Shown here: positions 50,120 through 58,378 of the stretch, one piece after another
Position numbering within the stretch: the first letter of the stretch is position 1
Layout: each line of letters opens with the position of its first letter
Assembly (NCBI RefSeq): GCF_001279585.1
Contig: NZ_LGEC01000114.1
Location: 62,001 to 126,000 of the forward strand
DNA from: Nocardiopsis sp. NRRL B-16309
GTDB taxonomy: Bacteria; Actinomycetota; Actinomycetes; Streptosporangiales; Streptosporangiaceae
DNA length: 64,000 nucleotides
Direction: 5' to 3'
Program-made: the position numbers and the translations under genes
Notes under the pieces: model-generated
Told to the model about the DNA's origin: nothing
Databases searched by the model: none
Seen by the model: only the letters and a program-made list of their open reading frames with translations

Positions 50120-50172
50120 GTCTTCCTCTCTCGGTACGCACCGGAGCGGTGCGTTCGGTTGCGCGGGGTCGG

Positions 50173-50313
50173 CTACTTCTCGGTCCCGGGCGGCGGCTCG
50201 CCGTCATCGGCGCGGCCGCTCTCCCTGCGCCACGCGACGTAGCTGAGAACGACCACCGCCAGCACGGTTCCGCCGAAGAGGACCAGCGTCCAGATCAGGG
50301 TCTCGGCGTCCAT
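50173..50313 (-). CDS. metS: MetS-like small subunit of NSS amino-acid transporter
   Basis: The protein has only 46 residues, from ATG 50313 to a TAG at 50173. It has an acidic start MDAETLIWTLVLFGGTVLAV with one membrane helix running on through VVVLSYVAW, then RRESGRADDGEPPPGTEK. Size, single helix and position 3 bp after the NSS symporter match MetS, the small subunit required with MetP in the methionine/alanine importer of corynebacteria. Confidence 0.82.
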   Translation of the reverse strand: MDAETLIWTLVLFGGTVLAVVVLSYVAWRRESGRADDGEPPPGTEK

Positions 50314-50316
50314 GGG

Positions 50317-51843
50317 TCAGCCCTTCCTCTCCTGGTCGACCGGCGACGCGGCGTCGCCGTCCAGGGACATCGGCCCGCGCTTGACCGTGCGGGCGAGAAA
50401 CTTGTTGAGCAGCAGCATCGCGATGAACAGGAGCCCCCACTGGAGCACCATCGTGCCGATGCTGAAGGTCTGGAACGGGTCGTACCAGGTCTGTGACGGG
50501 TCGGTGACGGACAGGAACATGAACCAGCCGAACACCACGGCGAACATCAGCGGGAACAGTCCGATGAGGACCTTCCACCACGCGCCGACCCTGAGGTCGC
50601 TGGTCTCGTCGAGTTGGCGGCGCGCACGCTCCAGCCCGTAGCGCATCATGGCGATGGCCGCGAAGAGCCCGCTGATCAGCAGGCCGACGCCCCAGACGTT
50701 GTCCTGGTTGCTCAGCACGTCGAGGTTGAGCGCGGAGGGCACACCCCCGACGAGCGTGACGAGGACGATCGCGACCACGGCCTTGCGGCGCCCGACCCCC
50801 AGGTCGATCACGTTGCGCACGGCCAGTTCCATCATCGAGATCAGGCTGGACAGTCCGGCGAGCACGAGCGCGAGGAAGAACAGCGGCGCGAAGAACCAGG
50901 TGCCGCCCGGCATCTGGCCGAACAGCGCGGCGAGGTAGACGAACATCAGCCCCTGGTCACCGGCGGAGACCGCCTGCTCCGCGTACTGCGGCGTCTGCAC
51001 CGCGAACACCGTGCAGATGACCGCGATCCCGGCGAGCAGTGAGGCCAGGTGGTTGCCGGTGACGACGATCGCCGAGTTGAGCGCGAAGTCCTCCTTCTTG
51101 CGCATGTACACCGAGTAGGTCAGGTAGAGGCCCCAGCCGGCACCGGTGGAGAACGCCATCTGCACGAACGCGCCGAGCCACATCTGTCCGTCGAGGAATC
51201 CGCTCCACTCGGGCACGAAGAGGTAGCGCAGCCCCTCCCCCGCGCCGGGCAGGGTCATGGCCCTGATCGCGAGCATCACCAGGATGACGAACAGCGCGGG
51301 CACGGTGACCTTGAGAACCGCTTCCAGGCCGCCCTTCAGGCCGCGCAGGACCACGAAACCGATGAGGAGGGCGGCGATCACGTGGAACGAGATGGTCTGC
51401 GCGGGACTCGAGACGAAGCCGTCCCACAGCGCCTGTGTCTCCTGGTTGTCGATGCCCGAGGAGAATCTGCCGCTCACCGCGTAGACGAAGTACCGGATCG
51501 CCCAGCCGCACACCACCGTGTAGTAGAAGAGGATGCCGACGGTGACGACGCCCATGAAGCCGCCCATCCAGGCGAACCTGCGGCCCATGAAGTCGCGGAA
51601 CGCGCCGATCGTTCCCAGTCGGCTGCGGGAGCCGAGTAGCGATTCCGACATCAGTAGCGGAATCGCCCAGACGAGGTTGGCGAGCACGAGGGCGATGATG
51701 AACGTGCCGCCGCCTCCTGCTCCGACATCGCGTGGGAACCGCCAGATGTTGCCGGTGCCCACCGCCATCCCGATTGCGGCGGCGATGAACGCGAAGCGAC
51801 TGGAGAACACCTCTCGCTTCACGCTGGTCTTGTCGAACGCCAT
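50317..51843 (-). CDS. metP: Sodium-dependent NSS-family amino-acid transporter (MetP-like)
   Basis: The protein has 508 residues from ATG 51843 with GGAGTGAG upstream. It has twelve membrane helices. The NSS signature FAFIAAAIGMAVGTGNIWRF is in helix 1, with sodium and substrate sites in the unwound GMAVGTGN and in helix 6 QMAFSTGAGWGLYLTYSVY. Helix 8 is LALVLAGLSSLISMMEL. Together with the MetS-like peptide it forms a two-subunit importer; corynebacterial MetPS carries methionine and alanine. The substrate may differ here, and the D-amino-acid dehydrogenase and cyclodeaminase-like genes suggest an amino acid used as carbon or nitrogen source. Confidence 0.9.
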   Translation of the reverse strand: MAFDKTSVKREVFSSRFAFIAAAIGMAVGTGNIWRFPRDVGAGGGGTFIIALVLANLVWAIPLLMSESLLGSRSRLGTIGAFRDFMGRRFAWMGGFMGVVTVGILFYYTVVCGWAIRYFVYAVSGRFSSGIDNQETQALWDGFVSSPAQTISFHVIAALLIGFVVLRGLKGGLEAVLKVTVPALFVILVMLAIRAMTLPGAGEGLRYLFVPEWSGFLDGQMWLGAFVQMAFSTGAGWGLYLTYSVYMRKKEDFALNSAIVVTGNHLASLLAGIAVICTVFAVQTPQYAEQAVSAGDQGLMFVYLAALFGQMPGGTWFFAPLFFLALVLAGLSSLISMMELAVRNVIDLGVGRRKAVVAIVLVTLVGGVPSALNLDVLSNQDNVWGVGLLISGLFAAIAMMRYGLERARRQLDETSDLRVGAWWKVLIGLFPLMFAVVFGWFMFLSVTDPSQTWYDPFQTFSIGTMVLQWGLLFIAMLLLNKFLARTVKRGPMSLDGDAASPVDQERKG

Positions 51844-51951
51844 GTGAGACTCACTCCAATGGGCGGATCGGGGGACTGTCACACCCCCACGGGCCGGCAT
51901 CCGGCTTCGCCGTCACCTTCTATGTGACACCCGCTGCGCAAGACCCGTGAT

Positions 51952-51974
51952 GTGTAATGGGTGATATATTACAC
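51952..51974. promoter_or_regulatory. Palindromic operator candidate upstream of metP
   Basis: GTGTAAT (51952-51958) and ATTACAC (51968-51974) are perfect inverted arms with a 9-base AT-rich spacer, about 110 bp before the metP start. The minus strand reads TTAGGTGTAATATATCA here, matching 10 bases (AGGTGTAATA) of the palindrome next to the GntR gene. The rest of 51844-52091 shows no gene. Confidence 0.6.
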
Positions 51975-52091
51975 CTAACATGACGTTTGGCTAGGGGTCC
52001 GGCCAAGAAATCGTGAACGAGGGCTGGACGAGCCCTCCGCCGATGAGCCCGTCTGTCCCCGTCGGTCGCTACGGTCGGAGCCGCCGCCCCG

Positions 52092-52274
52092 GTGCGACGC
52101 TGGGAGACCCCCGAGCAGCGGGCCGAGTGGGAGGCGGAGGTGCGCTCGCTCCACGACGAGATGGCCCGGATCGCGGTGACCCCGACCCGGGCGAAGCTGA
52201 TCGGCTTCGAGACCACCCTGGCGAGCGCGGTCGAGGAGCTGGTCCGTCGGCGCGACGAGCGCCGGCGCGCCTGA
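52092..52274 (+). CDS. Small helical hypothetical protein (60 residues)
   Basis: A GTG-started frame encodes a highly charged helical protein (RRWETPEQRAEWEAEVRSLH, then DEMARIAVTPTRAKLIGFET and TLASAVEELVRRRDERRRA). Composition is unlike random GC-rich frames, and codons look coding. The ribosome site is poor (GGAGCC further upstream). It precedes the DGPF/ECF42 pair by 140 bp on the same strand. No family recognised. Confidence 0.5.
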   Translation: MRRWETPEQRAEWEAEVRSLHDEMARIAVTPTRAKLIGFETTLASAVEELVRRRDERRRA

Positions 52275-52414
52275 GCACCGGCCACGCCTCCCCCGACGCC
52301 CGGCGCTGACGGATCCGCGGAGGAATGCGCGCGGGAGATGTCGAGAACGCGCGGGCGGCTCCGTCCCCGCGGTGGACACGGCCACGGGGGCCGTACCGCA
52401 CCAAGGAGAACACG

Positions 52415-52822
52415 ATGGCCAAGTACCTGCTGCTCAAGCACTACCGCGGCGCGCCGGAGGCGGTCAACGACGTGCCGATGGACCAGTGGACGCCGGAGGA
52501 GGTCACCGTCCACGTCCAGTACATGCGGGACTTCGCCGACCGGCTGGAGGGCACCGGCGAGTTCGTCGACGGCCAGGCGCTCGCCCCGGAGGGCACGTTC
52601 GTCCGCTACGACGGCGAGGGGCGCCCGCCGATGACCGACGGCCCGTTCGCGGAGACCAAGGACCTCATCGCCGGCTGGATGGTGATCGACGTCGAGACCC
52701 ACGAGCGGGCCCTGGAGCTGGCCGGCGAGCTGTCCGCGGCACCGGGCGCGGGCGGAAAGCCCATCCACGAGTGGCTGGAGGTGCGCCCGTTCCTGGCCGC
52801 TCCCCCGACCATCACGGAGTGA
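52415..52822 (+). CDS. YCII-related (DGPF domain) protein
   Basis: The protein has 135 residues from ATG 52415, with AAGGAG 6 nt upstream. It begins AKYLLLKHYRGAPEAV and contains the eponymous DGPF at residues 75-78 in PPMTDGPFAETKDLIAGWMV, then IHEWLEVRPF. DGPF proteins are encoded next to ECF42 sigma factors in many actinobacteria; the activity is unknown. The sigma factor gene follows after 6 bp. Confidence 0.93.
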   Translation: MAKYLLLKHYRGAPEAVNDVPMDQWTPEEVTVHVQYMRDFADRLEGTGEFVDGQALAPEGTFVRYDGEGRPPMTDGPFAETKDLIAGWMVIDVETHERALELAGELSAAPGAGGKPIHEWLEVRPFLAAPPTITE

Positions 52823-52828
52823 CACACC

Positions 52829-53974
52829 ATGGACGAGGCCCTTCTCAGGACCCTCACCCCCACGGTGATCAGCGTCCTCGTCCGCCGCGGAGCCGACTTC
52901 GCGGCGGCCGAGGACGCCGTCCAGGACGCCCTCGTGGAGGCGGTGCGCGGTTGGTCGGACGACCCGCCGCGCGACGCCAAGGGGTGGCTGGTCACCGTGG
53001 CCTGGCGCAAGTTCCTCGACTCCGTCCGGGCCGACACCTCCCGGCGCCACCGTGAGGAACGCGTCGAGGGCGAGCCGCCGCCCGGCCCGGGCGAGGCGGT
53101 GGACGACACGCTGCGGCTGTACTTCCTGTGCGCGCACCCGTCCCTGACACCGGCCTCGGCCGTCGCCCTCACCCTGCGCGCGGTCGGCGGGCTGACCACC
53201 CGCCAGATCGCACGGGCCTACCTGGTGCCGGAGGCGACCATGGCCCAGCGGATCAGCCGGGCCAAGAGGACCGTCTCGGGCGTCCGGTTCCACGAGCCCG
53301 GTGACGTGGCCATGGTGCTGCGCGTGCTCTACCTGGTCTTCAACGAGGGGTACTCCGGCGACGTCGACCTCGCCGCCGAGGCGATCCGGCTCACGCGGCA
53401 GCTGGCGGCCAGGACGAGCCACGAGGAGGTGGCGGGCCTGCTCGCGCTCATGCTGCTGCACCACGCACGGCGTCCGGCGCGGACGGGCCCCAACGGCGGG
53501 CTCGTGCCCCTCGCCGAGCAGGACCGCGGCCTGTGGGACACCCGGCTGATCGCCGAGGGCGTGGACGTGCTCCAGGCGGCCCTGGCCCGCGACCGTCTGG
53601 GCGAGTTCCAGGCCCAGGCCGCCGTCGCCGCGCTGCACGCCGACGCGCAGGCCGCAGAGGAGACCGACTGGGTGCAGATCGTCGAGTGGTACGACGAACT
53701 CGTGCGCCTCACCGGCAGCCCGGTGGCCGGGCTCAACAGGGCCGTCGCGGTCGGGGAGGCCGACGGCGCGCGGGCCGGGCTGGCCGCGCTCGCCGGGATC
53801 GACCCGGACCTGCCCCGGTACACCGCCGTCGCGGCCTACCTGCACGAGCGGGACGGCGACCCGGTGACCGCGGCCCGGCTCTACGCCGACGCCGCCCGGT
53901 CGGCGGCCAGCCTTCCCGAACGCGACCACCTCACCCGCCAGGCCGCACGCCTCAACGCGCGACCGCGCGGCTGA
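52829..53974 (+). CDS. ECF42-group RNA polymerase sigma factor with C-terminal TPR-like extension
   Basis: The protein has 381 residues from ATG 52829. The sigma-2 region is AAAEDAVQDALVEAVRGWSD through DAKGWLVTVAWRKFLDSVRA. Sigma-4 is ALTLRAVGGLTTRQIARAYL with VPEATMAQRISRAKRTV. The 200-residue C-terminal extension (MVLRVLYLVFNEGYSGDVDL, WYDELVRLTGSPVAGLNRAV, YADAARSAASLPERDHLTRQ) is the conserved tetratricopeptide-like module of ECF42, which is needed for activity in Streptomyces. There is no anti-sigma gene, as usual for the group. It is thought to control the adjacent DGPF gene. Confidence 0.95.
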   Translation: MDEALLRTLTPTVISVLVRRGADFAAAEDAVQDALVEAVRGWSDDPPRDAKGWLVTVAWRKFLDSVRADTSRRHREERVEGEPPPGPGEAVDDTLRLYFLCAHPSLTPASAVALTLRAVGGLTTRQIARAYLVPEATMAQRISRAKRTVSGVRFHEPGDVAMVLRVLYLVFNEGYSGDVDLAAEAIRLTRQLAARTSHEEVAGLLALMLLHHARRPARTGPNGGLVPLAEQDRGLWDTRLIAEGVDVLQAALARDRLGEFQAQAAVAALHADAQAAEETDWVQIVEWYDELVRLTGSPVAGLNRAVAVGEADGARAGLAALAGIDPDLPRYTAVAAYLHERDGDPVTAARLYADAARSAASLPERDHLTRQAARLNARPRG

Positions 53975-53989
53975 ACCGGGTCAGCCGGG

Positions 53990-54658
53990 TCAGGCGGGCG
54001 GCGGGTAGCCGTCGTAGTCGTTCCATCCGGGCGCCGCGTCCATCAGCTGCCGCCAGGTGGGCCACTCCTGCCCCGTCCTCTGGCGGACGAACTCGCCGGG
54101 CAGGCTGAACGGCGGTGCCTTGTGGGGTTTGGTGAGCGCCTGGTCGACGATCCCGTCGTAGAGCACGGCCCCGGCGTGCAGGCGGGGCAGGACGGCGTGG
54201 ACGCGGTCGGCGTAGCCGTCGGGGAGGTCCGGTCCGCTCAGGCCGAGGTCGTATCCGGCGCCGGCGGTCACCAGCGCGATCTCGGGGCGCTTGCGGGCGG
54301 CGACGTCGAAGCACAGGTGCAGGGCGATGGCGTCCCAGACGACCTCCACCCGGTCGGCCGCGACGCCCCGCTCGGTGAGGAACCGGGCGGCCAGGTCGGC
54401 GCCGTCGATGTCGAAGCGCTGGTCCCCGTCGCCCTCGGGGCTGAGCCCGACGTCGTGGAGGACGCAGCCGAGGAAGAGCAGTTCGTCGTCGTAGTCGAGG
54501 TCGGGGCGCAGTCCCTTCCGCTCCCCGAGGAAGCGCCCGTAGAGGTAGGTGCGCATGCTGTGGTTGTAGACCGCCGGGTGCACGGCCTCACGAACGAAGC
54601 GGATGGCGTTCGATGCCACCTCGGTGCTGGGAAAAGGCAGGTCGTCGTACGTTTCCAC
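53990..54658 (-). CDS. HD-domain protein (cyanamide hydratase/phosphohydrolase-like)
   Basis: The protein has 222 residues from ATG 54658. Metal-binding HD residues are His33 (PAVYNHSMRTYLYGRFLG), His68-Asp69 (FLGCVLHDVGLSPEGD) and a later His/Asp in VVWDAIALHLCFDVAARKRP. Family members next to these features resemble cyanamide hydratase-like HD proteins, whose natural substrates are mostly unknown. It ends 15 bp from the sigma factor stop, tail to tail. Confidence 0.87.
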   Translation of the reverse strand: METYDDLPFPSTEVASNAIRFVREAVHPAVYNHSMRTYLYGRFLGERKGLRPDLDYDDELLFLGCVLHDVGLSPEGDGDQRFDIDGADLAARFLTERGVAADRVEVVWDAIALHLCFDVAARKRPEIALVTAGAGYDLGLSGPDLPDGYADRVHAVLPRLHAGAVLYDGIVDQALTKPHKAPPFSLPGEFVRQRTGQEWPTWRQLMDAAPGWNDYDGYPPPA

Positions 54659-54858
54659 GGGGGTCGTCCCTCCTGGCGGACTATCCTTCAGGTTGCCTGA
54701 AGCCTAGCCGAAGTTTCAGGCGGGTTGAAGGTGGGGGTGTGCACAGGGACGGCGCCCGGCCGATCCCGTGCCCTTCCCGCGCTCCGTGGTCGGCGCGTTG
54801 CTCCTGGTTTCGGGCGGCCTCCTCCCCTAGCGTGAGCGTCGGCATCACTAGGGGGACG

Positions 54859-55209
54859 ATGGAGGGATTCGGAGCGGCGCTCGCCCTCGCCCTGGCCATG
54901 GGCGCCCTCCTCCTGTGTGTCCACGGCCTGGCCGCGGTGGTCGGACTCGGACGCGCCCCCGTGTCCGGCGGTCCCTTCCTGTCGGGCGGGGCGGTGTCCG
55001 AGCACGCGGTGTCGCGCTACCACGTGCGCTGGTACGCGGTGGCGATGCTCTTCCTGGCCTTCGACATGGAGATGGTCTTCATGTACCCGTGGGTGCTCGT
55101 CGTGGTCAGCACGGGCGCGACGGCCGTCGTGGAGATGTTCGCCTTCCTGGCCGTCCTGATGGCCGCCGTCGTCTACGCCTGGCGGGAGGGGGCGTTCCGG
55201 TGGACGTGA
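54859..55209 (+). CDS. nuoA: NADH-quinone oxidoreductase subunit A-like (NuoA)
   Basis: The protein has 116 residues from ATG 54859. Three membrane helices are present, and the family signature is kept almost intact: YHVRWYAVAMLFLAFDMEMV followed by FMYPWVLVVVSTGA. In Complex I this subunit sits beside NuoH and helps form the quinone path. It is the first gene of an eight-gene operon with overlapping ends; the 200 bp upstream must contain the promoter. Confidence 0.9.
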   Translation: MEGFGAALALALAMGALLLCVHGLAAVVGLGRAPVSGGPFLSGGAVSEHAVSRYHVRWYAVAMLFLAFDMEMVFMYPWVLVVVSTGATAVVEMFAFLAVLMAAVVYAWREGAFRWT

Positions 55210-56519
55210 CCGGATGGCTGCTGGCCCGGGCCCGGCCGTGCGCGTTCGTCGTCACCGCGGTCGGCGGCACGGGCGCGCGCGTGGCCGTCGAACGGGAGCT
55301 GCGCGAACGCGGCTGGCGGCAGGCCGCGGCTCCGGGCGAGGCCGACCTCCTGGTGGTCTGCGGCCCCGAGGACGCCGAACTCGCGGACGCGGTCGAGCGC
55401 GTGTGGGAGCAGATGCCGGGTCCCCGTGCCCGCGTGCGCGTGGCCGGTGGCGACGGCGCCGCCCCGCTGCTGGACTCGGCGCGGGGTCACCTGTTGGACG
55501 TCGACCGGCAGCGCCGCCAGGCCGCCGAACGCGACGCCCGAGCGCGCGAGCGCGCACAGCGGAGCGACGGCGACGGACACGGCAACGCTGGGCACGGCCG
55601 CGATGAGAGTCCTGGGGACGGAGGCGCCCAGGGGGGCGGGGACGGCAAGAGTGAAGGGGGCGGTGACGACCACGGCGACGCGGACGGCGGGCACGGCCAG
55701 GGTGACGGACACGGGAACGGCGGCGGCGATGGCGCGGGCCAGGACGACGGTCACGGCCATGGGAGCGGGGACGGCGACAGCGACGACGGCCACGGGCACG
55801 GGCACGACCATGGAGGGATGTCCATGCCCGGCGGGATCCCCATGGCCGACCGGGGTCCGGACCGCGACGGACTCAGGCTCGACCGGCTCCACGTCCACCT
55901 CGGGCCCGCGCTCGCCGACTGGCCCGCGGGGCTGCGCCTGCGGCTGACCCTCCAGGGGGACGTCGTGCAGGAGGCGGAGGCGGAGATCGTCGGCGGGACC
56001 GCCGTGGCCTCGGCCTTCTGGGACGTCCCCGGCCCGGCCGCCGACCTGGACTCGGCGCAGCGCTTCCTGGCCGTCGCGGGATGGTCGGCCGCCGCCGAGG
56101 CCGGGCGGCGGTGGCGCGACGCACTGCTCGCGGAGCCCGGCCCCGGCGAGCCGACACGGCGCGGAGTGCTCCGCTGGCTGCGCCGGGTGCGCCGATCCCG
56201 GGTGCTGCGCTGGTCCACGGACGGGCTCGGCCGGATCGGCGGGAGCGCGCCGGATCCGCTGCGCGGAGACGTCACCGACCGGTGGGCGCGCCTGCTGGAC
56301 GGTGTCGAGGCGGCCGTCGGTGCGCCCGGTGTGTCGGACGCGGCCGGTCGGGACCGGCCCGCGAGCGATTCACGGGCGCAGGCCGCGGAGGCGGCGCTGG
56401 ACCTGCTGCCCTCGCTCGTGACGGGGCGGGAACTGGCGGCGGTGCGGCTCACCGTCGCCTCGCTGGACCCCGACGCCGAGGCGCTGCGCGCGCACGTTCC
56501 CGGACGGTCCCATGGTTGA
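55200..56519 (+). CDS. Degenerate NuoB/NuoD-like fusion with His/Gly/Asp-rich linker
   Basis: The protein has 439 residues from GTG 55200, overlapping nuoA by 10 bp. Residues 1-100 resemble NuoB: ARPCAFVVTAVGG at the position of the Cys-Cys motif, EADLLVVCGPEDAELADAVE, and RVWEQMPGPRARVRVAGG, matching the NuoB segment that ends YDQMPEPRYVISMG. At most one of the four cluster N2 ligand Cys is left. Residues 122-206 are almost only Gly, Asp and His (DDGHGHGSGDGDSDDGHGHG). From about 226, LDRLHVHLGPALADWPAGLR and LRLTLQGDVVQEAEAEIVGG resemble the NuoD opening (GPxHP...LxLxGE), without the catalytic His. The rest is an Arg/Ala-rich helical part. It is probably a structural plug on the membrane arm; resemblance judged by eye. 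Confidence 0.65.
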   Translation: MDVTGWLLARARPCAFVVTAVGGTGARVAVERELRERGWRQAAAPGEADLLVVCGPEDAELADAVERVWEQMPGPRARVRVAGGDGAAPLLDSARGHLLDVDRQRRQAAERDARARERAQRSDGDGHGNAGHGRDESPGDGGAQGGGDGKSEGGGDDHGDADGGHGQGDGHGNGGGDGAGQDDGHGHGSGDGDSDDGHGHGHDHGGMSMPGGIPMADRGPDRDGLRLDRLHVHLGPALADWPAGLRLRLTLQGDVVQEAEAEIVGGTAVASAFWDVPGPAADLDSAQRFLAVAGWSAAAEAGRRWRDALLAEPGPGEPTRRGVLRWLRRVRRSRVLRWSTDGLGRIGGSAPDPLRGDVTDRWARLLDGVEAAVGAPGVSDAAGRDRPASDSRAQAAEAALDLLPSLVTGRELAAVRLTVASLDPDAEALRAHVPGRSHG

Positions 56520-57441
56520 GGGCGACGCGTCACCGCTGAGCCTGCTCACCCTCCTCGTGCTGGTGGGCGTGCTGGCCTACGCCGCGGCGGCCGGGTCCGC
56601 CCTGCTCCACGCGCGCGCCGCCGGGACCGCGCCCGTGGCCGCGCTCGCCGTCCCGGCCCGGGAGTCGGCGCGGCTGCTCGTGCAGCGGCGGCGGACCGTG
56701 CCGGGAGCCGACGCACTGCTGTGGCGCCTGGGCGGGGCGCTCCTGCCCGTGGCCGCGGCACTGGCCGCGCTGGTGGTCCCGCTGGGGTCGACGGCCGTGA
56801 GCGACCTGTCCGTGGGCGTCGTGTGGTTCAACGCCATGGAGGTGCTGGCCTGGTGTGCCGTGTGGCTGCTCGGCTGGGGCGCCAACTCCGTCTGGGGGCT
56901 GGTCGGGGGCTACCGCTTCCTGATCCAGGGGCTGTCGTACGAACTTCCGCACATGTTCGCCCTCATCACGGCCGCCCTGGGCGCCGGATCACTGCGGGTG
57001 GGCGACATCGTCGCGGCGCAGGAGGGCGTGTGGTTCGCCGTGCTGATGCCGGCGGCCTTCGCCGTCTACCTGGTCTCGGCGCTGGCCATGGCGTTCTGGG
57101 GCCCCTTCGACGCGCCCGTGGGGCGGGACCTGGCCGGTGGGGCGAGCGCGGAGCCGACCGGTGTCGACCGCCTGGTGCTGCTCGCCGGCCGGTACATGCT
57201 CCTGGCCGTGGTGGCGGCGATGGCGGTGCCGCTGTTCCTGGGCGGCGGCGCCGGGCCGATCCTGCCCGCCTGGGCGTGGTCGCTGTTCAAGACGGCGCTG
57301 GTGCTGGGCCTGCTGGTCTGGATCGGTCACCGCGTGCCCACGGTGCGGATGGACCGGTTCACCGAGGTGGGCTGGATGGTGCTGCTCCCGCTGAGCCTGC
57401 TCCAGGCCCTGGTCGTCTCCGTACTCGTACTGGCCCGATAG
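56512..57441 (+). CDS. nuoH: NADH-quinone oxidoreductase subunit H-like (NuoH), diverged
   Basis: The protein has 309 residues from ATG 56512, overlapping the previous gene by 8 bp; this is shorter than typical NuoH. It keeps LGWGANSVWGLVGGYRFLIQ and GLSYELPHMFALITAALGAG, and the end MDRFTEVGWMVLLPLSLLQA. The cytoplasmic loop that normally reads PFDLPEAESELVAG and forms part of the quinone site reads PFDAPVGRDLAGGASAEPTG, so most of the conserved acidic residues are missing. That argues against ubiquinone/menaquinone reduction by this arm. Confidence 0.88.
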   Translation: MVEGDASPLSLLTLLVLVGVLAYAAAAGSALLHARAAGTAPVAALAVPARESARLLVQRRRTVPGADALLWRLGGALLPVAAALAALVVPLGSTAVSDLSVGVVWFNAMEVLAWCAVWLLGWGANSVWGLVGGYRFLIQGLSYELPHMFALITAALGAGSLRVGDIVAAQEGVWFAVLMPAAFAVYLVSALAMAFWGPFDAPVGRDLAGGASAEPTGVDRLVLLAGRYMLLAVVAAMAVPLFLGGGAGPILPAWAWSLFKTALVLGLLVWIGHRVPTVRMDRFTEVGWMVLLPLSLLQALVVSVLVLAR

Positions 57442-57449
57442 GAGGAGCG

Positions 57450-58013
57450 ATGGCCGAGACGGTCGTGTTCGTGGTCTGCGCTCTGGGCGCGGTGGCGTCG
57501 GGGGTCGCGGTGTTCGTGGTCGACTCCATGGCCCGGGCGACCTTCGCGCTGCTGGCGTCGTTCCTGTTCGCCGCGGTGCCGCTCCTGCTGCTGGGGCTGT
57601 CCTACCTCGGCGTGCTGGTGGTCCTCATGATGGTGATGGAGATGATGGTGATGGTCGTCTTCATGATCATGTACATGATGAACCCGGCCGGGCTCATGCC
57701 GATGAGCATGGTGCACAACAAGGCCGGTGCGCTCACGGTGGCGGCCGTGACGTTCGCCGTCCTCGCCGCGGGGGTGCTCCTGGTCCCCTGGCCCGCCCGC
57801 GAGGGCTCTCCTCCGGGCGATCCCACCCTGCAGCTGGCCGAGGCGATCATGGGCCCGCACATGCTGGTCATGATGCTCGTGGGCATGGTGCTCTTCGCGA
57901 CGATGGTCGCTTCGGTGGTGCTGTCCACCCCGCGCGGACGCTACGACCGCTACGGCGACGACCTGCGCCGCCCCCGCCCCGACGACCCGATCCGCGGAGG
58001 GGTCGGCCGATGA
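57450..58013 (+). CDS. nuoJ: NADH-quinone oxidoreductase subunit J-like (NuoJ)
   Basis: The protein has 187 residues from ATG 57450, which follows AGGAGGAGCG. It has five membrane helices. The third carries an unusual Met-rich run: YLGVLVVLMMVMEMMVMVVF and MIMYMMNPAGLMPMSMV. The conserved acidic residue of NuoJ is probably the Glu in VMEMM. The end (PRGRYDRYGDDLRRPRP) is charged. Its stop overlaps nuoK as ATGA. Confidence 0.88.
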   Translation: MAETVVFVVCALGAVASGVAVFVVDSMARATFALLASFLFAAVPLLLLGLSYLGVLVVLMMVMEMMVMVVFMIMYMMNPAGLMPMSMVHNKAGALTVAAVTFAVLAAGVLLVPWPAREGSPPGDPTLQLAEAIMGPHMLVMMLVGMVLFATMVASVVLSTPRGRYDRYGDDLRRPRPDDPIRGGVGR

Positions 58014-58378
58014 CCCTGGAGGCGTTCCTGCTCCTGGCCGCCGCGCTGTTCTCGGTGGGGCTGTTCGGCGCGCTGAGCCAGCAGTCCGTCGTCATGGTCA
58101 TGATGGGGCTGGAGCTGATGATCAACGGGGTCATCGTCGCCGCGGGCGCCCTGTGGTTCTTCGTCTCCCCCGAACGGCCGGACGGCCAGGTGCTCGTTCT
58201 GGTCGCCATCACGGCGATGGCCGTGGAGATGGCGGTCGGGTTCGCCGTCACCACGGCGATCTTCCGCGCCCGGGACATCGACATGGTCGACGCGGCCGAC
58301 GACCTCGGGGACCGCGGACGGGCCCAGGAGGAGGGCCGGGAGAGGGACCGCGAACAGGACCGGGAGCGTGACCGGTGA
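58010..58378 (+). CDS. nuoK: NADH-quinone oxidoreductase subunit K-like (NuoK)
   Basis: The protein has 122 residues from ATG 58010. Three helices, with the conserved Glu residues in MMGLELMINGVIVAAGALWF and AITAMAVEMAVGFAVTTAIF. An extra, very charged C-terminal tail (DRGRAQEEGRERDREQDRER) is not typical. Its stop overlaps the NuoL start as GTGA. Confidence 0.92.
   Translation: MTLEAFLLLAAALFSVGLFGALSQQSVVMVMMGLELMINGVIVAAGALWFFVSPERPDGQVLVLVAITAMAVEMAVGFAVTTAIFRARDIDMVDAADDLGDRGRAQEEGRERDREQDRERDR

Noticed and set aside
55560..55830. GGGGACGGCGAC-type repeats as a CRISPR-like or minisatellite array
   Set aside because: The units are irregular and in frame, encoding a Gly/Asp/His linker; there are no regular spacers.
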